The translations under genes were made by a program, and so were the position numbers. The notes under the pieces are model-generated. The model did no database searches. It saw nothing but the letters and a program-made list of their open reading frames with translations, and was not told the DNA's origin. A stretch of DNA of 13,730 bases, from assembly GCA_031254175.1 (NCBI GenBank), contig JAIRUY010000014.1, positions 1 to 13,730 on the forward strand, read 5' to 3'. Source of the stretch: Treponema sp. (GTDB lineage Bacteria > Spirochaetota > Spirochaetia > Treponematales > Breznakiellaceae). Within the stretch, counting starts at the first letter, position 1; each line of letters opens with the position of its first letter. Positions 6,300-13,147 of this stretch are shown piece after piece.

Positions 6300-6310
6300 G
6301 TATATCGAAA

Positions 6311-7126
6311 ATGCGAAACAGATTAACCGATGAGCTTGCAGTCTGCGGTCTTAATGCCGCGCTTGCTGTAGCGGAACATCATCCGCTGACAATAAACCGC
6401 CTCTTTCTCCGCGAAGACAGATTAAAATCGTTTTCTGTTATCTGCAAACAACTTGCCGAACGTAAAAGGCCTTACAAACTCTGCGAAGACGAAGAACTGG
6501 AACGCGTCTGCAAGAGCGTCCACCATCAGGGCGTGGTAGCCATGATTGAAGAACCTGTGGTTGAACCTTTAAGCGATGAAGACTTGGAACTTTGGGCAGC
6601 GGAAGGAAAAACCGGACTGCTTCTTCATTCGGTGGGAAACGATCACAACCTGGGAGCCATTGCAAGAGCCGCCGCTTTTTTTGACGCAAGTTTCATTGTA
6701 TTAAATGAAAAGGACACGGCATTTTTAGCACAGGGCAGTCCCGATGAAACAAAGATACCCACAGAGACGCAGGTACGGTTAACAACAAGCGCCTATCGCG
6801 TGGCAGAAGGCGCAATGGAACATTTAACAATACGAAGAATAACAAACACAGCCGCCTTTTTAAAAGATGCGGCAAAAAAGCTGATTACAATCGGCACAGA
6901 CGCAAGAGCAAGAATGCGCATCAGCGACTTAAGCGTCATTGTAAAAAACTCAAAAACAAGAAAACCGGGTATAATGCTTGTTCTTGGAAATGAAGAAACA
7001 GGACTGCCGCAAAACGTAAAAGACCGGTGCGCGTATCTGCTCCGTATTCCGGGAACAGGAAACATCGACAGCCTGAATGTTTCACAGGCTGCCGCTCTTT
7101 TCCTTTACGCTATTTTTGAACTTTAG
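6311..7126 (+). CDS. TrmH/SpoU-family RNA 2'-O-methyltransferase (YfiF/RlmB-like)
   Basis: The protein has 271 residues from ATG 6311. An in-frame ATG at 6254 would add 19 residues unlike the family and would overlap the divergent gene. The N-terminal substrate-binding domain (about 11-82: VCGLNAAL through SVHHQGVVAMI) leads to a SPOUT catalytic domain. Motif 1 is VGNDHNLGAIARAAAFF (108-124), motif 2 LVLGNEETGLP (223-233) and motif 3 IPGTGNIDSLNVSQAAALF (246-264). The trefoil-knot motifs 2 and 3 bind S-adenosylmethionine, and the motif 1 Arg is catalytic in the family. The enzyme should methylate a ribose 2'-OH in rRNA or tRNA; the target cannot be read from sequence. The N-terminal half resembles E. 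coli YfiF more than RlmB, so I give no gene symbol. Its TAG overlaps the stop of the convergent PFK gene. Confidence 0.88.
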   Translation: MRNRLTDELAVCGLNAALAVAEHHPLTINRLFLREDRLKSFSVICKQLAERKRPYKLCEDEELERVCKSVHHQGVVAMIEEPVVEPLSDEDLELWAAEGKTGLLLHSVGNDHNLGAIARAAAFFDASFIVLNEKDTAFLAQGSPDETKIPTETQVRLTTSAYRVAEGAMEHLTIRRITNTAAFLKDAAKKLITIGTDARARMRISDLSVIVKNSKTRKPGIMLVLGNEETGLPQNVKDRCAYLLRIPGTGNIDSLNVSQAAALFLYAIFEL

Positions 7127-8469
7127 TTTTTTTCATTATACGCGTTAAAAACATTTACCATTCTTGCAGGCTGATTAACAGCGTCCAGAGTATCGCGCCA
7201 TAAACTGCTTTCCGGATCAATCTTGTTACGATGGGTGATTACAGTCTTGATAGGCAAATGCACAAACTCATTGTTTACAAGCCCGATGATCAATTTGGTT
7301 TTTCCGGCCATCGCCGCATGAGCTGCCGCATTCCCGAGACGTTCACAGTAAATTGAGTCATCCGGATCGGCAGGAGCTGAACGGATTGCGTAACTGGGAT
7401 CAATGTATTTCAGGTTGATCTCAACTTTCCTTTCTTCAAAGTACTTGATTATTCTGCTGCGAAGGTATGTTCCAACATCAGCCATCTTAACATTGCCGCC
7501 GGCATCGTGTTTTTTTTCTTTTATCAGCTGATCCTGCATTGCGCCTTCGGCAATAACAACCAAAGCATGTCCCCGTTTTTTAAGCCTGTCTTCCAGATGA
7601 CGCAGGAAACCGTTGCCGCCTTCAAGGTTGAACGGCACCTCCGGAACCAGCACAAAGTTAACCTCGTGGCTTGCCAGCGCTGTAAGAGCCGCGATAAAGC
7701 CGGAATCCCTGCCCATAACCTTTACAAGCCCAATACCGTTAATTGCAGACACCGCTTCCGTGTGCGCGGCTGTCACAACTTCTACAGCTTTGGCTACCGC
7801 GGTATTGAATCCAAAGGAACGATCGATAATTGCAAAATCATTGTCAACCGTTTTTGGAATTCCTATAATGGCAATTTTCAGCTTTCTTGCGTCAATTTCT
7901 TCGGCAATATCCAAAGTACCGCGCTGTGTGCCGTCTCCTCCGATTGTAAAAAGCATATTCAAATTAAGCCGTTCCATTGTATCAACAATCCTGCTGACTT
8001 CCCTGCCGCCTCCGCGCGCACTTCCTAAAAATGTACCGCCCAATTTATGAATATCGTCAACAACGGAAGGATTAAGCGGCATTACATCAAACTGATATTC
8101 CGGCAGAAAACCCAAATAACCGTAACGGATGCCGGAAATTCTTTTTACACCATAACGATACCAGAGACAGCGGACTATAGAGCGGATTACATCATTAATC
8201 CCCGGACAAAGTCCGCCGCAGCTGACAATGCCGGCATGTACATGAGCCGGCGCAAAATAGATATGTTCACGAGGGCCTGCGCATTGCAATGCCTGTGATT
8301 TTTTTACAAGATGCTGGTGTCCGGGTATAACAACTGTTTCCAGACGAATATATTGCTCGTCACAGACATAATTGGCAACTCCGTCTCCCTTGCTTTTTGA
8401 CATTTCAATCGGAGAAAGAATTGTACGTTTCCCAAGCTCTTCTATTGTAAAATTTAAATTTTCTTCCAT
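7123..8469 (-). CDS. pfkA: ATP-type 6-phosphofructokinase of the long (trypanosome/spirochaete) clade
   Basis: The protein has 448 residues, longer than the roughly 320 of E. coli PfkA. It catalyses phosphorylation of fructose 6-phosphate to the 1,6-bisphosphate in glycolysis. Motifs seen: GGLCPGIN (85-92), GSARGGGREVSR (149-160), GGDGT (177-181), PKTVDND (205-211) with the catalytic Asp at 209, MGRDSGFIA (252-260) and VVIAEGA. Glycine after GGD is typical of ATP users, whereas Lys in PKTVDND is typical of pyrophosphate-dependent relatives. This mixture is characteristic of the group that includes Trypanosoma PFK. Phosphoryl donor is therefore inferred to be ATP, not proven. The ATG has AAGGAG eight bases upstream. 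The gene is divergent from hflK. Confidence 0.92.
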   Translation of the reverse strand: MEENLNFTIEELGKRTILSPIEMSKSKGDGVANYVCDEQYIRLETVVIPGHQHLVKKSQALQCAGPREHIYFAPAHVHAGIVSCGGLCPGINDVIRSIVRCLWYRYGVKRISGIRYGYLGFLPEYQFDVMPLNPSVVDDIHKLGGTFLGSARGGGREVSRIVDTMERLNLNMLFTIGGDGTQRGTLDIAEEIDARKLKIAIIGIPKTVDNDFAIIDRSFGFNTAVAKAVEVVTAAHTEAVSAINGIGLVKVMGRDSGFIAALTALASHEVNFVLVPEVPFNLEGGNGFLRHLEDRLKKRGHALVVIAEGAMQDQLIKEKKHDAGGNVKMADVGTYLRSRIIKYFEERKVEINLKYIDPSYAIRSAPADPDDSIYCERLGNAAAHAAMAGKTKLIIGLVNNEFVHLPIKTVITHRNKIDPESSLWRDTLDAVNQPARMVNVFNAYNEKN

Positions 8470-8477
8470 GCCAAATT

Positions 8478-8519
8478 CTCCTTAGTATATAGTATTACTT
8501 CATTACCTTAAAAACACAA
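8478..8519 (-). promoter_or_regulatory. Ribosome site and tentative promoter of pfkA
   Basis: Minus-strand AAGGAG (8478-8483) is the ribosome site, eight bases before the ATG. Upstream, TTGTGT (8514-8519) and AATACT (8491-8496) are 17 bases apart and could be -35 and -10; TATACT at 8484-8489 is an alternative -10 but abuts the ribosome site. The promoter assignment is weak. Confidence 0.4.
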
Positions 8520-8547
8520 GAAAAATTTATGTCGTTTTATCCCATGG

Positions 8548-8594
8548 TTTACCTGCCGGCTTTAATTTGATATAATCAATCATCACTTTGGAGG
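8548..8594 (+). promoter_or_regulatory. Sigma70-type promoter and ribosome site of the hflKC operon
   Basis: TTTACC (8548-8553) and TATAAT (8571-8576) are separated by exactly 17 bases, predicting a start near 8583. GGAGG at 8590-8594 sits six bases before ATG 8601. This is the clearest promoter in the window. Confidence 0.8.
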
Positions 8595-8600
8595 AAAAAC

Positions 8601-9548
8601 ATGAAATTTAATCCGCAAAATGTGGGCAAATCAGCCTTTACCAAATTAGGCATGATAATAGCGGGAATACTGGTAATTATTCTGTTAGGCACCAGTATTT
8701 TTATTGTCGATCAAACCGAAGAAGCGGTAATTACCCGCTTTGGAAGATATATAGGCACAAGAGGACCGGGGCTTCATTTCAAACTGCCCTTCGGCATTGA
8801 CCGCAATTACACGGTAAACGTCAGAACGGTTCAAACACAGGAATTCGGTTACCGAACAATGAGGAGCGGAACCAGTCCGACCTACACCAGCCAAGCGGCA
8901 GAATCTACCATGCTGACCGGAGATTTAAACATTGTTGATGTTGAATGGATTATCCAGTACAGGGTTGTCGATCCGAAAGCATGGACTTTTAACGTAAATG
9001 AACGTACCGCGACCATTCGGGATGTGTCGCGTTCAGCAATAAACATGCTTGTAGGAGATCGTGCAATCATGGACATCATGGGAATTGAACGCAGCGCCAT
9101 TGAAGTCGAAGGAATGATTATTATGAACGAAACATTCCGCACTTACGGACTTGGCATTGATGTAATTGCTGTAAAACTCCAGAACGTTACTCCTCCCTCC
9201 GGCGTGCAGGAAGCTTTTGAAGACGTAAACAAGGCGATGCAGGATCTTGAGCGGCTCACAAACGAAGGCATGCAGGCATATAACGAAGAAATACCCAAAG
9301 CCAGAGGTGAAAGAGAGCGGATAGTACAGATGGCTCAAGGATATGCCACAGAGCGCGTAAACAGGGCAAGAGGCGACATTGCCCGTTTTAATTCGGTATA
9401 CGTGGAATATCAGCGCGCGCCGGATATAACACGGCAGCGGCTTTATTATGAAATGGTTGAGGAAGTATTCAAGGACGAAAAAGGCATGACAATAATTGAT
9501 CGAAACCTGACGAATTTTATTCCGTTAATGAACCTGGGAGGCAGGTAA
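8601..9548 (+). CDS. hflK: HflK, SPFH/prohibitin-family regulator of FtsH
   Basis: The protein has 315 residues. One transmembrane segment at about 16-36 follows a short cytoplasmic N-terminus, then an SPFH domain (VDQTEEAVITRFGRYIGTRG, LHFKLPFGID). The HflK hallmark ESTMLTGDLNIVDVEW, followed by IQYRVVDPKAWTF, is present, as is a long charged helix (about 205-275) that should form the coiled-coil wall. With HflC it forms a large cage in the inner membrane around the FtsH protease and limits its access to membrane substrates. It lacks the Gly-rich N-terminal extension of E. coli HflK, hence its shorter length. A GGAGG ribosome site precedes the ATG. Its TAA overlaps the hflC ATG by one base (TAATG), indicating translational coupling. 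ftsH itself is not in the window. Confidence 0.95.
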   Translation: MKFNPQNVGKSAFTKLGMIIAGILVIILLGTSIFIVDQTEEAVITRFGRYIGTRGPGLHFKLPFGIDRNYTVNVRTVQTQEFGYRTMRSGTSPTYTSQAAESTMLTGDLNIVDVEWIIQYRVVDPKAWTFNVNERTATIRDVSRSAINMLVGDRAIMDIMGIERSAIEVEGMIIMNETFRTYGLGIDVIAVKLQNVTPPSGVQEAFEDVNKAMQDLERLTNEGMQAYNEEIPKARGERERIVQMAQGYATERVNRARGDIARFNSVYVEYQRAPDITRQRLYYEMVEEVFKDEKGMTIIDRNLTNFIPLMNLGGR

Positions 9549-10525
9549 TGAAAAAGATAGTAACCACTGTTGTTGTAATTCTTATAATTTTTATCGGCGT
9601 TGTTGTCGCCGGTCCGCTCTTTGTAATAAATGAAGGCGAGCAGGCAGTAGTTGTGCAGTTTGGACGTATTACCAATGTTATAACAGATGCGGGACTGAAA
9701 GTAAAAATACCATTCATTGACGAAGTTGTCCGTTATCCGAAAAGAATAATGGCATGGGACGGCGAGGCAAGAATTGTGCCAACGGCGGAAAGGCAGTTTA
9801 TCTTTGTAGACGTTGTCGCACGCTGGCGCATCGCCGATCCAAAAGTATTTTATGAATCCATCAATACTCTTGATGCTGCTTATTCAAAACTTGCCGAAAT
9901 CATCGATTCCGAAGTTCGTACAGTGGTAGCGGAAAACCCTCTGATAGAATCGGTGCGAAATTCAAATATTATTATGGAAAGAAGCGCAGATACAGAAACT
10001 CTTGAGCTTGCAGACATTGATCCTGAAGTTATCGGTTCTGCGGTACAAATCGGGCAGAATCATGAACCCATTACGCGCGGCCGCCGTCAGCTTGCCGGTG
10101 AAATACTTTCACGTTCAAGGCGCATGGTTCCCGAATACGGCATTGAACTTATTGATGTTGTAACCCGCCAGATAAGCTACTCTCCGGAACTTACCCCAAG
10201 TGTTTATGCGCGTATGATAAGGGAAAGAAACCAGATAGCCATGTACTACCGTTCAATAGGCGAAGGCCGCAAGGCGGAATGGATGGGCAGAATGGACAAC
10301 GAAAAACGTTCGATACTTTCAGCCGCTTATGAGCAGGCGGAAATAATCCGCGGAAGGGCAGATGCCGAAGCTGCAAGGATTTACGCCGAATCATACAACA
10401 GAGACAGAAGTTTCTTTGAATTCTGGCGCGCAATAGAATCGTACAGACAAACCATGCCTAATTTCGAAAAAACCCTTACTACAGATATGGAATATTTCAG
10501 GTATCTTTATTCGCCAAGACAATAA
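9548..10525 (+). CDS. hflC: HflC, SPFH/prohibitin-family partner of HflK
   Basis: The protein has 325 residues with an N-terminal transmembrane segment (about 5-27) followed by an SPFH domain: NEGEQAVVVQFGRI, AGLKVKIPFIDEVVRYPKR, then FIFVDVVARWRIADPKVFYES. The C-terminal half contains the charged SPFH2 helix with RMDNEKRSILSAAYEQAEII and RGRADAEAARIYAESYNRD, the alanine/glutamate-rich pattern typical of HflC. It should assemble with HflK in the inner membrane. Its start overlaps the hflK stop. Nineteen bases separate its TAA from the next gene, which has its own ribosome site, so all three probably form one operon driven by the promoter at 8548-8576. Confidence 0.95.
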   Translation: MKKIVTTVVVILIIFIGVVVAGPLFVINEGEQAVVVQFGRITNVITDAGLKVKIPFIDEVVRYPKRIMAWDGEARIVPTAERQFIFVDVVARWRIADPKVFYESINTLDAAYSKLAEIIDSEVRTVVAENPLIESVRNSNIIMERSADTETLELADIDPEVIGSAVQIGQNHEPITRGRRQLAGEILSRSRRMVPEYGIELIDVVTRQISYSPELTPSVYARMIRERNQIAMYYRSIGEGRKAEWMGRMDNEKRSILSAAYEQAEIIRGRADAEAARIYAESYNRDRSFFEFWRAIESYRQTMPNFEKTLTTDMEYFRYLYSPRQ

Positions 10526-10544
10526 CGGAGAAGGATTAAAGGCC

Positions 10545-11921
10545 GTGTATTTTGATACCGGCCTTGATTCAGCTTCTTTTGCCAGAGCAAAAATATTTCA
10601 GAACTTAAAAGATGACGGCTTCATTGTTAATCCGGACGGCTCATACGAAACATGGAAAGCCGGGGGCGTAATTGAAGTAAACGGCTCAATGATAATACAG
10701 GGGCCGTCATTTACAGGCGAACGGCTTGATTTGCTCGTTAGCAAAGTTGATTTTTCCCTGCCGGAGGAAAAGCGTCTGGCTTCACAGCAAGAAGCATTGC
10801 AGGCCGTAACGTCATGGATTAGAGCAAAAATGTTTCTTGACGGGAAAGCATCCTCTATTGATCCGGGAGCCGCGTTTATTTCCAATTTAAATGCGCCCGA
10901 TAACATTCAGGTTCTTCTGGCTCCCGTCAATTTATCCAATCTCTGTCTGGCTGCCGAAAGATCAAAAACCCAAGAGACGCGGGACCATTACAGCTACCCT
11001 GAACTGACCGGAATGAACGCTGTTGCTTTTTACGCAGGAACAATGCTGTACAGAATATTTACCGGAGTCGAGCCATATCTGTCCGGCGCTGCTTTTTCAC
11101 AGGACATAAAAGAAGGCGTTTTTCTTCCGCCGCATCTTGCCTGTCCGGGACTGAACAGAAATCTTTGCGCTGTTATTCAATCAATGCTGCGGCTGCCGGC
11201 TGAAAAGAAAAACAAAAACGGTCCGGATAATATTGCCGGCCTGTTAAGCCTGCTGACTGACAGTGAAAACCACATTGTTTCAGTGTCTTCGCTTTTCAGT
11301 CAAATTTCCGCAGAAGAAAGCGCACAAATAGAAAATGAAAAGAAACAATTTTTTTCAGGTAAAAATAAAATCGTTAAAACAAAGCGTTTTATTTTAAAGC
11401 ATAAAGCTCTTCTTATAATAACCGGAATTGTGATTGTTTTCGTTCTTTTTTTTACAGCAGACATAATAAACAGCATCAAGCAGCGTCCGACAACAGCGGG
11501 GATGTCTTCTGATAATGTTATAATTACATATTACGAAGCATTCAGCGCATTTGATCATTTACTTATGGACGCATGCGTTCAAGGAGCCGATAAAACCGAT
11601 ATTAAAGCGGCGATAAATTTATTTGCGTTCAATAAAGTAAGGGAAGCTTATGAATATTCCGCCGCATCAGTCATTACCGCTCAGGAATGGCTGGAAAAAG
11701 GAGGCGAACTTCCTGCCCCAAATGTATTTGGCGTAACCGATATGTCAATTGACCGTCTTTCCGGCAATGAAGACAGCAGCCAAATAACATACCGCGTAAA
11801 TTATGTGTTGTGGTATCTGGAAGAATATTCGGTTACCCGCAGCGATATTCTTGTGTTAAAACGCGATAAAAAGAACAACTGGAGAATTACAGAAATACAA
11901 CGCACTGAAAACAAAAATTAG
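10545..11921 (+). CDS. Membrane protein with a degenerate protein-kinase-like N-terminal domain
   Basis: The protein has 458 residues and starts at GTG 10545, with GGAGAAGG ten bases upstream. I do not recognise a named family. Residues 147-236 resemble the C-lobe of a Ser/Thr kinase: DHYSYPELTGMNAVAFYAGTMLYRIFTGVEPY parallels the segment after the activation loop, and LNRNLCAVIQSMLRLPAEKK with a later LLSLLTD parallels the end of the lobe. No Gly-rich loop, VAIK lysine, HRD or DFG motif is visible, so it is at best a pseudokinase. A single transmembrane segment follows at about 287-309, after a basic stretch. The remaining 150 residues, probably outside the cytoplasm, are of unknown fold (ITYYEAFSAFDHLL, WYLEEYSVTRSDILVLKR). 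Its position last in the hflKC operon suggests a membrane regulatory role, which is inference only. Confidence 0.8.
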   Translation: MYFDTGLDSASFARAKIFQNLKDDGFIVNPDGSYETWKAGGVIEVNGSMIIQGPSFTGERLDLLVSKVDFSLPEEKRLASQQEALQAVTSWIRAKMFLDGKASSIDPGAAFISNLNAPDNIQVLLAPVNLSNLCLAAERSKTQETRDHYSYPELTGMNAVAFYAGTMLYRIFTGVEPYLSGAAFSQDIKEGVFLPPHLACPGLNRNLCAVIQSMLRLPAEKKNKNGPDNIAGLLSLLTDSENHIVSVSSLFSQISAEESAQIENEKKQFFSGKNKIVKTKRFILKHKALLIITGIVIVFVLFFTADIINSIKQRPTTAGMSSDNVIITYYEAFSAFDHLLMDACVQGADKTDIKAAINLFAFNKVREAYEYSAASVITAQEWLEKGGELPAPNVFGVTDMSIDRLSGNEDSSQITYRVNYVLWYLEEYSVTRSDILVLKRDKKNNWRITEIQRTENKN

Positions 11922-12721
11922 ATTTCGCTTTTAATCCACTGATCAATTATAGCGCGTGAAAGCGAGCCGGGCTCGGAAACAGCCGGTAAATTATCTCTTG
12001 TAAACCATCCAGCATCTTCGATTTCAACGCCGTCAGGACGGAGATCGCCTGACAAAAAACAGGCTTTAAAACCAATCATCAGCGATTTGGAAAAAGGCCA
12101 CGCCTGAGATTTAATGTAAGATATGCCGCCGACTTTGATATTTACTTCTTCAAAAATTTCCCGTTCCACAGTTGCTTCCAGAGATTCTCCGGCTTCGTTA
12201 AACCCGGCAATAAGACTGTAAAGACCGGAACTGAATTTTTTGTTATGCGCAAGAAGGATTTTGTCTTCTTTGGTAACAACAACGATAACAGCAGGGCAAA
12301 TTCTCGGGAATTCTTCCCTTCCGCAGCGTGAGCACCTTCGTTCTGTGGTTTCCGGGATATCAAAATTCTCTCCGCCGCAGCTTCCGCAAAAACGGGATTC
12401 CCGGCGCCACTGCGCAATGTGACAGGCACGAAGCAGCCTGGCCGGATTTGCATCTTTTGCGCTTAACGTGACAAGAACCTGACGAACAGGAATACCTTTC
12501 CAGTTTTCCGGCAGCGCCGCCGCTTGCTGCGCCGTATCCGGCAAAACAGACACAACCCGTATCGGGGTTTTTGATTCATCTACCGCCGGAACTTCAAATG
12601 TTTCCGAAGTTCTAAAATCTTTTGCCAGTTCCAGAGGAACAGCGAAATCAATCCGCGAATCGGGAAAATCAGCCGGTAAAAGCAGCGTATTCCCCTGAAA
12701 GAAGTATGCAAGCTTGCTCAT
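11918..12721 (-). CDS. nudC: NudC-type Nudix hydrolase (NAD+/NADH diphosphatase, deNADding enzyme)
   Basis: The protein has 267 residues, close to E. coli NudC (257). The N-terminal domain leads to a zinc ribbon with Cys 112, 115, 130 and 133 (FCGSCGG, RRCSRCG). The Nudix box runs from Gly173 to Ile195 (GFNEAGE then REIFEEVNI). The NudC-specific element after it reads SQAWPFSKS where the family has SQPWPFPxS. The enzyme cleaves the pyrophosphate of NAD(H) and removes NAD caps from RNA. Two departures are visible: Asn replaces the final Gly of the Nudix consensus, and Ala replaces the first Pro of SQPWPF. The metal-binding REUXEE residues are intact, so activity is expected. The ATG at 12721 has no ribosome site and lies six bases after a perfect TATAAT, so the mRNA is probably leaderless. 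Confidence 0.93.
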   Translation of the reverse strand: MSKLAYFFQGNTLLLPADFPDSRIDFAVPLELAKDFRTSETFEVPAVDESKTPIRVVSVLPDTAQQAAALPENWKGIPVRQVLVTLSAKDANPARLLRACHIAQWRRESRFCGSCGGENFDIPETTERRCSRCGREEFPRICPAVIVVVTKEDKILLAHNKKFSSGLYSLIAGFNEAGESLEATVEREIFEEVNIKVGGISYIKSQAWPFSKSLMIGFKACFLSGDLRPDGVEIEDAGWFTRDNLPAVSEPGSLSRAIIDQWIKSEI

Positions 12722-12727
12722 TTTAGT

Positions 12728-12735
12728 ATTATAAT
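12728..12735. promoter_or_regulatory. Palindromic ATTATAAT: shared divergent -10 element
   Basis: The octamer reads ATTATAAT on both strands, giving TATAAT at 12730-12735 for the plus strand and at 12733-12728 for the minus strand. The minus start point falls on the nudC ATG. The plus start point falls at about 12742, just ahead of the 131-aa gene. No strong -35 is seen on either side. Confidence 0.6.
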
Positions 12736-12739
12736 GTAC

Positions 12740-12746
12740 AGAGAGG
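12740..12746 (+). promoter_or_regulatory. Ribosome binding site of the 131-aa gene
   Basis: AGAGAGG at 12740-12746 lies five bases before ATG 12752. If transcription starts near 12742 from the shared -10 box, this site is at the very 5' end of the mRNA. Confidence 0.5.
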
Positions 12747-12751
12747 TATAA

Positions 12752-13147
12752 ATGAACAACACACTAAACATTAATTATCTTGAAACGCTGCCAATGAGCA
12801 GCATTGCCAAATACGCAAAAGGACAGCCGATGGACGGCGTTCCGTTTACCGGATACCCGAGAGCACATCCCTCAGAGAAAAATAAACTTATCCTTGTATA
12901 TGATCCCCTGGGTGCGGAACCTGTTGCGCTGGAATTTAAGCTTGAGGATATTCTTTTTGTTGATGAAGTCCCTTCTGCCGTAACAGAATCAGGAGAAGGA
13001 GTGCCGATGGTAAAACTTTGGGTTCGCCGGGGAGCCGTTGGAATGATTCTGGAACCTTTCGAAGTAAATGAAAAGACACAGGTTACGGGCAGGGTTCGGG
13101 CAATAAAAGAACGAATTTTACAGAGCCGCAATCAGGCTTCTACATGA
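12752..13147 (+). CDS. Uncharacterised 131-aa protein coupled to the radical SAM gene
   Basis: I do not recognise this family. The predicted protein is soluble, with no signal peptide or membrane segment. It begins MNNTLNINYLETLPMSSIAKYA and continues with mostly beta-like segments: KLILVYDPLGAEPVALEFKL, then EDILFVDEVP, then PMVKLWVRRGAVGMILEPFEV. It ends in a basic helix (RVRAIKERILQSR). The pattern suggests a small beta-barrel or sandwich. Its TGA overlaps the next ATG in an ATGA, so it is probably translated together with the radical SAM enzyme. Transcription likely starts from the shared divergent promoter with nudC. No catalytic motif is evident. Confidence 0.82.
   Translation: MNNTLNINYLETLPMSSIAKYAKGQPMDGVPFTGYPRAHPSEKNKLILVYDPLGAEPVALEFKLEDILFVDEVPSAVTESGEGVPMVKLWVRRGAVGMILEPFEVNEKTQVTGRVRAIKERILQSRNQAST

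Noticed and set aside
6254..6310. Upstream in-frame ATG extension of the RNA methyltransferase
   Set aside because: The 19 extra residues do not fit the family N-terminus and would overlap the divergent GerMN gene and the likely promoter.
7507..8050. Plus-strand open frames of 145-173 residues opposite pfkA
   Set aside because: They lie antisense to a gene with complete PFK motifs and have no recognisable domain or start signals.
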